Source: Streptomyces spinosisporus (GTDB taxonomy: Bacteria; Actinomycetota; Actinomycetes; Streptomycetales; Streptomycetaceae). From it: 64,000 bases of DNA. The position numbers and the translations under genes were made by a program. The notes below the pieces were generated by a model. It saw only the letters and a program-made list of their open reading frames with translations, ran no database searches and was not told where the DNA came from. Shown one piece after another: positions 27,122 to 34,378 of the stretch (position 1 is its first letter; each line of letters opens with the position of its first letter). Location of the stretch: NCBI RefSeq assembly GCF_022698145.1, contig NZ_JALDAX010000002.1, positions 434,001 to 498,000 on the forward strand, given 5' to 3'.

Positions 27122-27838
27122 TCACCCCGTCGCCACCAGAATCGCCAACAGCACCGCCCCCGCCACCGCAGGCCCCGCGATCTCGTACGCCCAGCGGACC
27201 GTCACCTCGCCGCGGGCCGCATCCGACTCGCCCTTGGTCTCCAGGAGTTCGCGCAGGTCGTCCATGACCTTGTCGGACTCGGCGCGGGCGGGGCCGTCGG
27301 CGACGTCGACGTCGCCGCGCGTCATTCCGCCGAAGCCGAAGCCGAACCCCCCGCCCAGCCCGCCGGTACGGCGTCCGCCCTCACCCCGTGCCTCGGCCGC
27401 GCGCCGCGCGTTCGCCCTGGCGTCCCGTGCGGCCGCCTTCTTCCGTGCCCGCAGGGAGACGGGGACGGCCCACAGCTGGTACTTGCGGCCGGACTTGACG
27501 ACGACCTCGTTGGAGTAGCCGGACCGCAGCGAGACGACCTCTCCCCAGGGCACCGTGACGATGCGGAAGGGGTTGCGCACGCGCAGCCGCTCCTCGTTCG
27601 CGTACACGGCGGGGCGCAGGGTGAAGGCCGCGACCAGCGGGACGAGGAAGATCATCGCGGCCAGCGCCAGCCACGGGGTGCGGTCGTGGCCGGAGACGAT
27701 CGCGTCGATGCCCAGCCAGGCCACGATGGCCAGCAGCAGGACACCTGCGGCGATGCCCGCGGGTGACCTGTAGATACGGTCCTTCTGCCCCGGGGTGGGG
27801 GGCTGCGGCGCTGGTGACTCGTGGTCGGGGGTCGTCAT
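27122..27838 (-). CDS. Membrane protein with bacterial PH-like domain
   Basis: A 238-residue protein. After a Pro-rich start, two membrane helices (GIAAGVLLLAIVAWLGIDAIV and LALAAMIFLVPLVAAFTL) lead into a PH-like region (RPAVYANEERLRVRNPFRIVTVPWGEVVSLRSGYSNEVVVKSGRKYQLWAVPVSL). A long charged, Gly-rich cytoplasmic linker follows, then a third helix at the very C-terminus (IAGPAVAGAVLLAILVAT). The helix pair plus PH layout is common in actinobacterial envelope proteins of unknown role. ATG 27838 has no clear ribosome site. Divergent from deoC; the deoC operator lies in their shared region, about 120 bp from this start. Confidence 0.8.
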   Translation of the reverse strand: MTTPDHESPAPQPPTPGQKDRIYRSPAGIAAGVLLLAIVAWLGIDAIVSGHDRTPWLALAAMIFLVPLVAAFTLRPAVYANEERLRVRNPFRIVTVPWGEVVSLRSGYSNEVVVKSGRKYQLWAVPVSLRARKKAAARDARANARRAAEARGEGGRRTGGLGGGFGFGFGGMTRGDVDVADGPARAESDKVMDDLRELLETKGESDAARGEVTVRWAYEIAGPAVAGAVLLAILVATG

Positions 27839-27958
27839 GCCTGCGATTGTGCCGTACGCCTGCGGCACCCGACCGATCGCCCGGTCACCACCGCGATCCG
27901 TCACGGTGAGACCGCGACGCAGTCGCGCAGCGATCCGGCCTCTCGGGCTGTACAGCCG

Positions 27959-27970
27959 CTACGCGCGTAG
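27959..27970 (+). promoter_or_regulatory. Operator CTACGCGCGTAG in front of deoC
   Basis: Exact copy of the 12-bp palindrome found at the purine nucleoside phosphorylase and add promoters. It ends one base before the predicted -10 box, so a bound protein would block the promoter. Confidence 0.8.
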
Positions 27971-27971
27971 A

Positions 27972-27977
27972 TATGCT
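27972..27977 (+). promoter_or_regulatory. Predicted -10 box of deoC, leaderless start
   Basis: TATGCT followed after six bases by GTG 27984, with no ribosome site. The spacing predicts a transcript beginning at the first codon. Confidence 0.45.
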
Positions 27978-27983
27978 CGTCTG

Positions 27984-28952
27984 GTGACCATGCCCACGAA
28001 TGCACCCTCCGCAGCTCACGCACTGACGGACGTCACCGCGTCCGACCGCACGCTGCGCCGCTTCCTGCACGGGCTGCCCGGCGTCGACGCGGTCGGCCTG
28101 GAGGCGCGCGCAGCCTCGCTCGGCACCCGTTCCATCAAGACCACCGCGAAGGCGTACGCGATCGACCTCGCGATCTCCATGGTCGACCTGACGACGCTGG
28201 AAGGCGCGGACACCCCGGGCAAGGTCCGGGCGCTCGGCGCCAAGGCGGTGCGCCCCGACCCGACGGACCGCACGGCCCCGCCGACCGCGGCCGTCTGCGT
28301 CTACCCCGACATGGTGCCCGTCGCCAAGGAGGCCGTCGCCGGCTCGACCGTGAAGGTCGCCTCGGTCGCCACCGCCTTCCCCGCGGGCCGCGCCCCCCTC
28401 TCGGTGAAGCTGGCGGACGTGCGCGAGGCCGTCGCCGCGGGCGCCGACGAGATCGACATGGTCATCGACCGCGGGGCGTTCCTCGCGGGCGACTACGGCA
28501 AGGTGCACGAGGAGATCACGGCCGTGAAGGAGGCCTGCGGGACCGCGGCCCGCCTCAAGGTCATCTTCGAGACCGGTGAGCTGTCGACGTACGACAACAT
28601 CCGCCGCGCGAGCTGGCTCGGCATGCTGGCGGGCGCCGACTTCATCAAGACCTCCACCGGCAAGGTCGCGGTGAACGCGACCCCGGCGAACACCCTGCTG
28701 ATGCTGGAGGCGGTGCGCGACTTCCGCGCCCAGACCGGGGTACAGGTCGGGGTGAAGCCGGCCGGCGGCATCCGCACGTCCAAGGACGCGATCAAGTTCC
28801 TGGTGCTGGTCAACGAGACCGCGGGCGAGGACTGGCTCGACAACCACTGGTTCCGCTTCGGCGCCTCCTCCCTTCTGAACGACCTGCTGATGCAGCGTCA
28901 GAAGCTGGCCACCGGCCGCTACTCCGGCCCCGACTATGTGACGGTGGACTGA
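27984..28952 (+). CDS. deoC: Deoxyribose-phosphate aldolase
   Basis: Cleaves 2-deoxyribose 5-phosphate into glyceraldehyde 3-phosphate and acetaldehyde; cytoplasmic TIM barrel. The 322 residues belong to the longer eukaryote-like DeoC branch. Catalytic lysines are the Schiff-base Lys in ADFIKTSTGKVAVNATP and the proton-relay Lys in VGVKPAGGIRT, with the conserved Asp in EIDMVIDRGAFLAGDY. Start GTG 27984 (VTMPTNA) is chosen for its position 6 bases after TATGCT; ATG 27990 is also possible. It begins an operon with two aldehyde-dehydrogenase-like genes, the first 5 bp downstream, which would oxidise the released acetaldehyde. The palindromic operator lies directly upstream. Confidence 0.95.
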   Translation: MTMPTNAPSAAHALTDVTASDRTLRRFLHGLPGVDAVGLEARAASLGTRSIKTTAKAYAIDLAISMVDLTTLEGADTPGKVRALGAKAVRPDPTDRTAPPTAAVCVYPDMVPVAKEAVAGSTVKVASVATAFPAGRAPLSVKLADVREAVAAGADEIDMVIDRGAFLAGDYGKVHEEITAVKEACGTAARLKVIFETGELSTYDNIRRASWLGMLAGADFIKTSTGKVAVNATPANTLLMLEAVRDFRAQTGVQVGVKPAGGIRTSKDAIKFLVLVNETAGEDWLDNHWFRFGASSLLNDLLMQRQKLATGRYSGPDYVTVD

Positions 28953-28957
28953 TCACC

Positions 28958-30394
28958 ATGGCTTCTGTCTTCGAATACGCCCCGGCGCCCGAGTCCCGCT
29001 CGATCGCCGACATCGCCCCGTCCTACGGCCTGTTCATCGACGGCGAGTTCACGGAGGCCGCCGACGGCAAGGTCTTCAAGACCGTCTCGCCGTCGACCGA
29101 GGAGGTCCTCTCCGAGGTCGCCCAGGCGGGCGAGGCGGACGTGGACCGCGCGGTGAAGGCCGCCCGCAAGGCCTTCGACACGTGGTCGGCGCTGCCCGGC
29201 TCCGAGCGCGCCAAGTACCTGTTCCGCATCGCCCGGATCATCCAGGAGCGCAGCCGTGAGCTGGCCGTCCTGGAGACGCTGGACAACGGCAAGCCGATCA
29301 GGGAGACGCGCGACGCGGACCTCCCGCTGGTCGCCGCGCACTTCTTCTACTACGCGGGCTGGGCCGACAAGCTCGACCACGCCGGCTTCGGCGCGGACCC
29401 GCGCCCGCTGGGTGTCGCGGGCCAGGTCATCCCCTGGAACTTCCCGCTGCTGATGCTGGCGTGGAAGATCGCCCCCGCGCTGGCCACCGGCAACACGGTC
29501 GTCCTGAAGCCCGCCGAGACCACCCCGCTCTCCGCGCTCTTCTTCGCGGACATCTGCCGCCAGGCGGGACTGCCCAAGGGCGTCGTCAACATCCTTCCGG
29601 GATACGGCGACGCGGGCGCCTCCCTCGTCGCGCACCCGGACGTGAACAAGGTCGCCTTCACCGGCTCCACGGCCGTCGGCAAGCAGATCGCGCGCACGGT
29701 CGCGGGCACCCGCAAGAAGCTCACCCTCGAACTGGGCGGCAAGGGCGCCAACATCGTCTTCGACGACGCCCCGATCGACCAGGCGGTGGAGGGGATCGTC
29801 AACGGCATCTTCTTCAACCAGGGCCAGGTCTGCTGCGCCGGCAGCCGGCTGCTCGTCCAGGAGTCGATCCAGGAGGAGTTGCTGGAGTCGCTCAAGCGGC
29901 GGCTGTCCACGCTCCGGCTCGGCGACCCGATGGACAAGAACACCGACATCGGCGCGATCAACTCCGAGGAGCAGCTCTCCCGTATCACCACGCTCGTCGA
30001 GCGGGGCGAGGCGGAGGGCGCCGAGCGCTGGTCGCCGGCGTGTGAACTCCCGGAGAGCGGCTACTGGTTCGCGCCGACGCTGTTCACCAACGTCACCCAG
30101 GCGCACACCATCGCCCGCGACGAGATCTTCGGCCCGGTGCTGTCGGTCCTCACCTTCCGCACCCCGGACGAGGCGGTCGCCAAGGCGAACAACACGCCGT
30201 ACGGCCTCTCGGCGGGCATCTGGACGGAGAAGGGTTCGCGCATCCTCGCGGTCGCCAACAAGCTCCGTGCGGGCGTCATCTGGTCCAACACGTTCAACAA
30301 GTTCGACCCGACCTCGCCGTTCGGCGGCTACAAGGAGTCGGGCTTCGGCCGCGAGGGCGGCCGCCACGGCCTGGAGGCGTACCTCGATGTCTGA
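28958..30394 (+). CDS. Aldehyde dehydrogenase, probably acetaldehyde to acetate
   Basis: NAD(P)-dependent aldehyde dehydrogenase of 478 residues with all family elements: IPWNFPLLMLAWKIAPALATGNTVVLKPAE for the cofactor site, FTGSTAVGKQIA, the general-base Glu in LELGGKGANIVF and the catalytic Cys in FFNQGQVCCAGSRLLVQ, then GPVLSVLTF. Only 5 bp separate it from deoC, so its physiological substrate is most likely the acetaldehyde released by DeoC. This coupling of deoxyribose breakdown to an acetaldehyde-consuming enzyme is known in other bacteria. Its 3' end overlaps the following gene by 8 bp, indicating translational coupling. Confidence 0.93.
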   Translation: MASVFEYAPAPESRSIADIAPSYGLFIDGEFTEAADGKVFKTVSPSTEEVLSEVAQAGEADVDRAVKAARKAFDTWSALPGSERAKYLFRIARIIQERSRELAVLETLDNGKPIRETRDADLPLVAAHFFYYAGWADKLDHAGFGADPRPLGVAGQVIPWNFPLLMLAWKIAPALATGNTVVLKPAETTPLSALFFADICRQAGLPKGVVNILPGYGDAGASLVAHPDVNKVAFTGSTAVGKQIARTVAGTRKKLTLELGGKGANIVFDDAPIDQAVEGIVNGIFFNQGQVCCAGSRLLVQESIQEELLESLKRRLSTLRLGDPMDKNTDIGAINSEEQLSRITTLVERGEAEGAERWSPACELPESGYWFAPTLFTNVTQAHTIARDEIFGPVLSVLTFRTPDEAVAKANNTPYGLSAGIWTEKGSRILAVANKLRAGVIWSNTFNKFDPTSPFGGYKESGFGREGGRHGLEAYLDV

Positions 30395-31289
30395 CACGCG
30401 TTTGTCCGTCTTCAAGACCTACAAGCTGTACGTGGGCGGGAAGTTCCCGCGTTCCGAGAGCGGCCGGGTGTACGAGGTGACCGACAAGAAGGGCAACTGG
30501 CTGGCGAACGTGCCCCTTTCGTCCCGCAAGGACGCCCGTGACGCGGTGGTCGCCGCCCGCAAGGCGTTCGGCGGCTGGTCCGGGGCGACGGCCTACAACC
30601 GCGGCCAGGTCCTCTACCGCGTCGCGGAGATGCTGGAGGGCCGCAAGGAGCAGTTCGTCCGCGAGGTCGCCGAGTCGGAGGGGCTGTCGAAGGCGAAGGC
30701 GGCCGCCGTCGTCGACGCCGCGATCGACCGCTGGGTCTGGTACGCGGGCTGGACGGACAAGATCGCCCAGGTCGTGGGCGGCGGCAACCCGGTCGCGGGC
30801 CCGTTCTTCAACCTGTCCTCGCCGGAGCCGACGGGTGTGGTCGTGGTCCTCGCGCCGCAGGAGTCGTCGTTCCTCGGCCTGGTCTCGGTCATCGCCCCGG
30901 TGATCGCCACCGGCAACACGGCGGTCGTGGTCGCGAGCGAGCGGGCCCCGCTGCCCGCCCTGTCGCTGGGCGAGGTCCTGGCCACCTCCGACCTCCCCGG
31001 CGGTGTCGTCAACGTCCTGTCGGGTCGTACGGCGGAGATCGCGACGCCGCTCGCCGCGCACCAGGACGTCAACGCGATCGACCTCGCGGGCGCCGGCACC
31101 GACGACGGCCTGGCGAAGGAGCTGGAGATCGCGGCCGCCGACAATCTGAAGCGGGTTCTTCGTCCACAGCCTGTGGACGAAGTCGACTGGGCGGCAACCC
31201 CGGGGACCGACCGGATGACGGCGTTCCTGGAGACGAAGACCGTCTGGCACCCGACGGGCGCTCTGGGCGCGTCCGGCTCGTCGTACTGA
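30387..31289 (+). CDS. Half-length aldehyde-dehydrogenase-like protein lacking the catalytic Cys
   Basis: A 300-residue relative of the preceding enzyme. It keeps the N-terminal cofactor-type domain (YVGGKFPRSESGRVYEV, TGVVVVLAPQESSFLGLVSVIAPVIATGNTAVVVASE, LPGGVVNVLSGRTAEIATPLAAHQDVNAIDL) but then departs: no ELGGK general base, no QVC catalytic motif and no C-terminal half. A short unique end (KRVLRPQPVDEVDWAATPGTDRMTAFLETKTVWHPTGALG) replaces it. No frameshift is visible and G/C bias holds to the stop, so it looks like a stable, shortened protein rather than a pseudogene. ATG 30387 overlaps the dehydrogenase stop by 8 bp. It may form hetero-oligomers with the full-length enzyme. Terminator directly behind. 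Confidence 0.85.
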   Translation: MSDTRLSVFKTYKLYVGGKFPRSESGRVYEVTDKKGNWLANVPLSSRKDARDAVVAARKAFGGWSGATAYNRGQVLYRVAEMLEGRKEQFVREVAESEGLSKAKAAAVVDAAIDRWVWYAGWTDKIAQVVGGGNPVAGPFFNLSSPEPTGVVVVLAPQESSFLGLVSVIAPVIATGNTAVVVASERAPLPALSLGEVLATSDLPGGVVNVLSGRTAEIATPLAAHQDVNAIDLAGAGTDDGLAKELEIAAADNLKRVLRPQPVDEVDWAATPGTDRMTAFLETKTVWHPTGALGASGSSY

Positions 31290-31311
31290 GCCCCGTCCGC
31301 CCCAGCAGGCC

Positions 31312-31353
31312 GAGAGCCGCGTCCTCCCACCGTCCGGGGAGAACGCGGCTCTC
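31312..31353. terminator. Terminator shared by the deoC operon and the convergent exported-protein gene
   Basis: Perfect 11-bp arms GAGAGCCGCGT / ACGCGGCTCTC with a 20-base loop between two converging genes. Confidence 0.8.
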
Positions 31354-31365
31354 TCGTGCGCGCCG

Positions 31366-31683
31366 TCAGGACAGGCCGCTCGCGCCGCCGCCCAGCAGTC
31401 CCGCGACCCCCTCGAGCGCCGGGACCGCGCCGACCGGGCCGGTCTGCGTGACCGGGCCGGTCAGCTGGGAGAGCGGGATGTCGACGCCGTTGCCGTGCGG
31501 GTCGCCCGCGGCGCCCCTGAGGATCGTGATGTCGCCCCCGACGCCGTTCACCGGGCCCACCTGTGGCACCGCGGGGGCCGCGGACGCCGTCGCCGCGCCC
31601 GCACCCAGGGCGGCCGAGGCGGTCGCGACGGCGATCAGGGCGCGCGCGGCGGTGGAGTGGAGAGGGGACGAGTGTCGTGCCAT
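31366..31683 (-). CDS. Small secreted protein, Ala/Gly-rich
   Basis: A 105-residue protein with a clear signal peptide (ARHSSPLHSTAARALIAVATASAALGAGAATASAAPA, cleavage near ASA-AP). The mature part of about 65 residues is rich in Gly, Pro and Val (PVNGVGGDITILRGAAGDPHGNGVDIPLSQLTGPV) without Cys or a known domain. A protein of the same style is encoded at 37569-37913. The sequence resembles small exported ATP-free Streptomyces proteins expressed in aerial growth, but I cannot name a function. ATG 31683 is the first codon giving a normal signal peptide. Confidence 0.72.
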   Translation of the reverse strand: MARHSSPLHSTAARALIAVATASAALGAGAATASAAPAVPQVGPVNGVGGDITILRGAAGDPHGNGVDIPLSQLTGPVTQTGPVGAVPALEGVAGLLGGGASGLS

Positions 31684-31810
31684 GGGTGCAGCCACCTTCG
31701 GATTCACAGAGTAATCAGAACGACACGAAGGGTAGTTGAGGTGTGACGCACGCTCAAAAGCCGACCCGCGGGGTCGGCAGGGCGTACGGAATGCGTCAAA
31801 CTGGTGTCCC

Positions 31811-32446
31811 GTGAGCAACCTTCCCTCCTCGCCCGCCCGTGTCGTGCTGCTCTGCGGCCCCTCGGGCTCGGGCAAGTCCCTGGTCGCCGCCCGCTCCGGG
31901 CTCCCCGTGCTGCGCCTCGACGACTTCTACAAGGAGGGCGAGGACCCGACGCTGCCCCTGGTCGCGGGCAGCCGCGACATCGACTGGGACCATCCCGGCT
32001 CCTGGGACACGGACATGGCCGTCGCGGCGATCGCGGAGCTGTGCCGCACGGGCCGTACGAACGTCCCCGTGTACGACCTCTCGCTCAGCGCCCGCACCGG
32101 CGAGGAGACCGTGGACATCGGGCGGACCCCGCTGTTCATCGCGGAAGGCATCTTCGCGGCCGAGATCGTCGAGCACTGCCGCCGGTTGGGGCTGCTGGCG
32201 GACGCGCTCTGCCTGAACCGCGGTCCGGTCCGCACCTTCCGCCGCCGCTTCCTGCGCGACCTCAGGGAGGGCCGCAAGTCGGTGCCGTTCCTGCTCCGCC
32301 GCGGCTGGCGGCTGATGCGGCAGGAACGTTCGATCATCGCCCGGCAGACGGCGCTCGGCGCCCACGCCTGCGACCGCGACGAGGCCCTGAGCCGAATGGC
32401 CGCCGCCGCTGTGGGCCGGCGTCCGGCCGCGGCACGCACGACCTGA
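31811..32446 (+). CDS. Uridine-kinase-like P-loop kinase
   Basis: A 211-residue cytoplasmic P-loop protein: Walker A GPSGSGKS near residue 16, the following RLDDFYKEGEDPTLP block typical of uridine kinase/phosphoribulokinase acceptors, WDHPGSWDTD, and IAEGIFAAEIV as the Walker-B-like strand, with an Arg-rich lid (RGPVRTFRRRFLRDLREGRKSVPFLLRRGWRLMRQE). The likely reaction is phosphorylation of uridine or a related nucleoside with ATP, which suits the nucleoside-salvage surroundings, but the family has diverged and no copy of the shared operator precedes it. GTG 31811; no strong ribosome site. Confidence 0.82.
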   Translation: MSNLPSSPARVVLLCGPSGSGKSLVAARSGLPVLRLDDFYKEGEDPTLPLVAGSRDIDWDHPGSWDTDMAVAAIAELCRTGRTNVPVYDLSLSARTGEETVDIGRTPLFIAEGIFAAEIVEHCRRLGLLADALCLNRGPVRTFRRRFLRDLREGRKSVPFLLRRGWRLMRQERSIIARQTALGAHACDRDEALSRMAAAAVGRRPAAARTT

Positions 32447-32466
32447 GCCGGCGCCGCCCGGCGCCG

Positions 32467-32509
32467 ACCGGACGCGGGCGCACACGAAAACGCGGGCGCA
32501 CACGAAAAG
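32467..32509. repeat. Two direct copies of a 19-bp unit
   Basis: The unit CGCGGGCGCACACGAAAA occurs twice in immediate succession (the first preceded by GA), just behind the uridine-kinase-like gene and touching the terminator stem. Recent tandem duplication in a spacer; no function evident. Confidence 0.6.
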
Positions 32510-32546
32510 CGGGACTGGACGGACCCCCCGGCCCTCCAGTCCCGCT
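32508..32546. terminator. Terminator between the uridine-kinase-like gene and sigQ
   Basis: Perfect 12-bp arms AGCGGGACTGGA / TCCAGTCCCGCT with a 15-base loop, between converging genes. Confidence 0.8.
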
Positions 32547-32550
32547 CTCC

Positions 32551-32715
32551 CCCGTTCCCCCCTTGGTGCTCCCCCCGGACCACCCTCTCCGGTCCCCGTG
32601 ACCCCCGTTTCCCCCGTGGGCCCCCCGGCGACCGTTCCCCCGGTGCTTTCCCCCGTTACCTGCTCCCCCGTAGGTCCCCCCTACGTCCCCCGTACTTCCC
32701 CCGTGTTCCCCCGAC
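32551..32715. repeat. CCCCCGT-rich tract (G-runs on the minus strand)
   Basis: About 165 bp with at least seven exact CCCCCGT heptamers and several near copies, mostly as TTCCCCCGT. On the minus strand, the coding strand of sigQ, this is a series of five-G runs with short spacers, a pattern able to form G-quadruplexes. It occupies the whole gap between the terminator and the sigQ stop codon. Three more copies occur in the N-terminal coding part of sigQ (33250-33300). Confidence 0.65.
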
Positions 32716-32717
32716 CC

Positions 32718-33458
32718 TCAGGCGACGAGCTCCCCGAAGGCGTCCTCCTCGTCACGGCCGAAGCTGAGGACCTCGTCCTCGCGCAGCCGGCGGAGCGACC
32801 GCCAGATGCTGGACTTCACCGTGCCGACACTGATGTCGAGGATCTCCGCGATCTCCGGGTCCGTGCGGCCCTCGTAGTAGCGCAGGACCAGCATGGTGCG
32901 CTGGAGTTCGGGCAGCCGGGCGAGCGCCTGCCACAGGACCGCGCGCAGTTCGGTGCCGCGCATCGCGTCCGTGTCGCCGGGCGTCTCCGGCAGCTCCTCG
33001 GTCGGGTACTCGTTCAGCTTGCGGCGGCGCCACGCGCTGATGTGCAGATTGGTCATGGTGCGGCGCAGATATCCGCCGACCGCCGCCTTGTCGCTGATCC
33101 GGTCCCAGGCCCGGTACGTCGAGAACAGCGCGCTCTGCAGCAGGTCCTCGGCCTCGAAGCGGTCACCGGTCAGGTGGTAGGCGGTTGCGTACAGGGAGGC
33201 GCGGCGCTCCTGGACGTAGGCGGTGAACTCCGCCTCCGACAGCGAACGACGTTCCCCCGTGTCCTCCCTGTACGCGCTTCCCCCGTGTGTTTCCCCCGTG
33301 GTGTCAACCACCGACATGTAGCCGGTGTGCTGACGCCCGGTGCCGCGAGCGCACCCCCGCCCGCTCACGGCACCGGACTTCTCTGAACCCCGGCCCCCGT
33401 TCACGTCGTGCAGACGCGTGATCACTGCGCTGATGCTGGTGCCGTGCAGCGTGCTCAT
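32718..33458 (-). CDS. sigQ: ECF-type RNA polymerase sigma factor SigQ
   Basis: Sigma-70 family factor, 246 residues from ATG 33458. Region 2 (YATAYHLTGDRFEAEDLLQSALFSTYRAWDRI) and region 4 (LPELQRTMLVLRYYEGRTDPEIAEILDISVGTVKSSIWRSLRRLRE) are intact, giving the SigE-like SACE layout of Streptomyces. It is divergent from afsQ1, as in S. coelicolor, where AfsQ1 activates sigQ and SigQ counteracts the AfsQ effect on antibiotic production (established there). The start is uncertain: ATG 33458 has a G-rich site upstream and includes 47 residues before an alternative ATG at 33317, from which the protein would be 199 residues. ACGGGGGAA repeats lie in the codons just after the second start. Confidence 0.88.
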   Translation of the reverse strand: MSTLHGTSISAVITRLHDVNGGRGSEKSGAVSGRGCARGTGRQHTGYMSVVDTTGETHGGSAYREDTGERRSLSEAEFTAYVQERRASLYATAYHLTGDRFEAEDLLQSALFSTYRAWDRISDKAAVGGYLRRTMTNLHISAWRRRKLNEYPTEELPETPGDTDAMRGTELRAVLWQALARLPELQRTMLVLRYYEGRTDPEIAEILDISVGTVKSSIWRSLRRLREDEVLSFGRDEEDAFGELVA

Positions 33459-33565
33459 CTCGCGCCCCCCGTCGTGGACTTCCGGTGTTCGGTCTTCTCA
33501 GGCGGTGCTTGACTGCCTGTGCCGAAAAGCTTGCCCCGGCACCTTCATCGCCGTGTCCGCCGACT

Positions 33566-33581
33566 GTCACAGACCTGTCAC
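33566..33581 (+). promoter_or_regulatory. AfsQ1 box GTCAC-N6-GTCAC
   Basis: Direct repeat GTCAC AGACCT GTCAC, an exact fit to the AfsQ1 consensus GTnAC-n6-GTnAC established in S. coelicolor. It lies 107 bp upstream of the longer sigQ start and 119 bp upstream of the afsQ1 start, in their shared region, so it probably mediates AfsQ1 control of sigQ and perhaps autoregulation. Confidence 0.8.
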
Positions 33582-33700
33582 AGGGGTCCCTCGTATGCGG
33601 GCCACAGCACGGTCACAGAGAAGAGCGGTACGTGTACGCAGACGTACTGGTCCGTAGCAGGAGTCGAAACCCCACCCCGCCATGGGCCAGAATGAGCCCC

Positions 33701-34378
33701 GTGCCTTCCCTGTTGCTGATCGAGGACGACGACGCCATCCGTACGGCCCTGGAGCTGTCCCTTACGCGCCAGGGACACCGGGTTGCCACCGCTGCCACCG
33801 GTGAGGACGGTCTGAAGCTGCTGCGCGAGCAACGACCGGACCTGATCGTGCTGGACGTGATGCTGCCCGGCATCGACGGGTTCGAGGTGTGCCGGCGCAT
33901 CCGGCGCACCGACCAGCTGCCGATCATCCTGCTCACCGCGCGAAGCGACGACATCGACGTGGTGGTGGGCCTGGAGTCCGGTGCCGACGACTATGTCGTC
34001 AAGCCGGTCCAGGGCCGGGTGCTCGACGCCCGGATCCGGGCCGTACTGCGGCGCGGGGAGCGGGAGTCGAACGACTCGGCGAGCTTCGGCAGCCTGGTGA
34101 TCGACCGCGCCGCCATGACCGTGACCAAGAACGGCGAGGACCTGCAGCTCACCCCGACCGAGCTGAGGCTGCTGCTCGAACTGAGCCGCCGGCCCGGACA
34201 GGCCCTGTCCCGGCAGCAGTTGCTGCGGCTGGTGTGGGAGCACGACTATCTCGGCGACTCCCGGCTGGTGGACGCGTGCGTCCAGCGGCTGCGCGCCAAG
34301 GTCGAGGACGTCCCGTCGTCCCCGACGCTGATCCGTACCGTGCGTGGCGTGGGCTACCGGCTGGACACCCCTCAGTGA
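33701..34378 (+). CDS. afsQ1: Response regulator AfsQ1
   Basis: OmpR-family response regulator of 225 residues, nearly the sequence I recall for S. coelicolor AfsQ1. Receiver domain 1-115 with acidic pocket LLIEDDDA, phosphoacceptor Asp52 in LIVLDVMLPG, Thr in LLTARSDD and Lys in YVVKPVQGR; winged helix about 130-222 (TPTELRLLLELSRRPGQALSRQQLL, RLVDACVQRLRAKVED, TVRGVGYRLD). It controls antibiotic clusters, nitrogen genes and sigQ in S. coelicolor, responding to glutamate conditions. GTG 33701 gives the known length; ATG 33692 would add three residues. CAGAAT seven bases upstream suggests a leaderless transcript. The stop overlaps the afsQ2 start (GTGA). Confidence 0.95.
   Translation: MPSLLLIEDDDAIRTALELSLTRQGHRVATAATGEDGLKLLREQRPDLIVLDVMLPGIDGFEVCRRIRRTDQLPIILLTARSDDIDVVVGLESGADDYVVKPVQGRVLDARIRAVLRRGERESNDSASFGSLVIDRAAMTVTKNGEDLQLTPTELRLLLELSRRPGQALSRQQLLRLVWEHDYLGDSRLVDACVQRLRAKVEDVPSSPTLIRTVRGVGYRLDTPQ

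Noticed and set aside
33889..34374. N-terminal extension of the afsQ2 frame into afsQ1
   Set aside because: The extension is an out-of-frame reading of afsQ1; GTG 34375 gives the usual kinase start with a four-base overlap.
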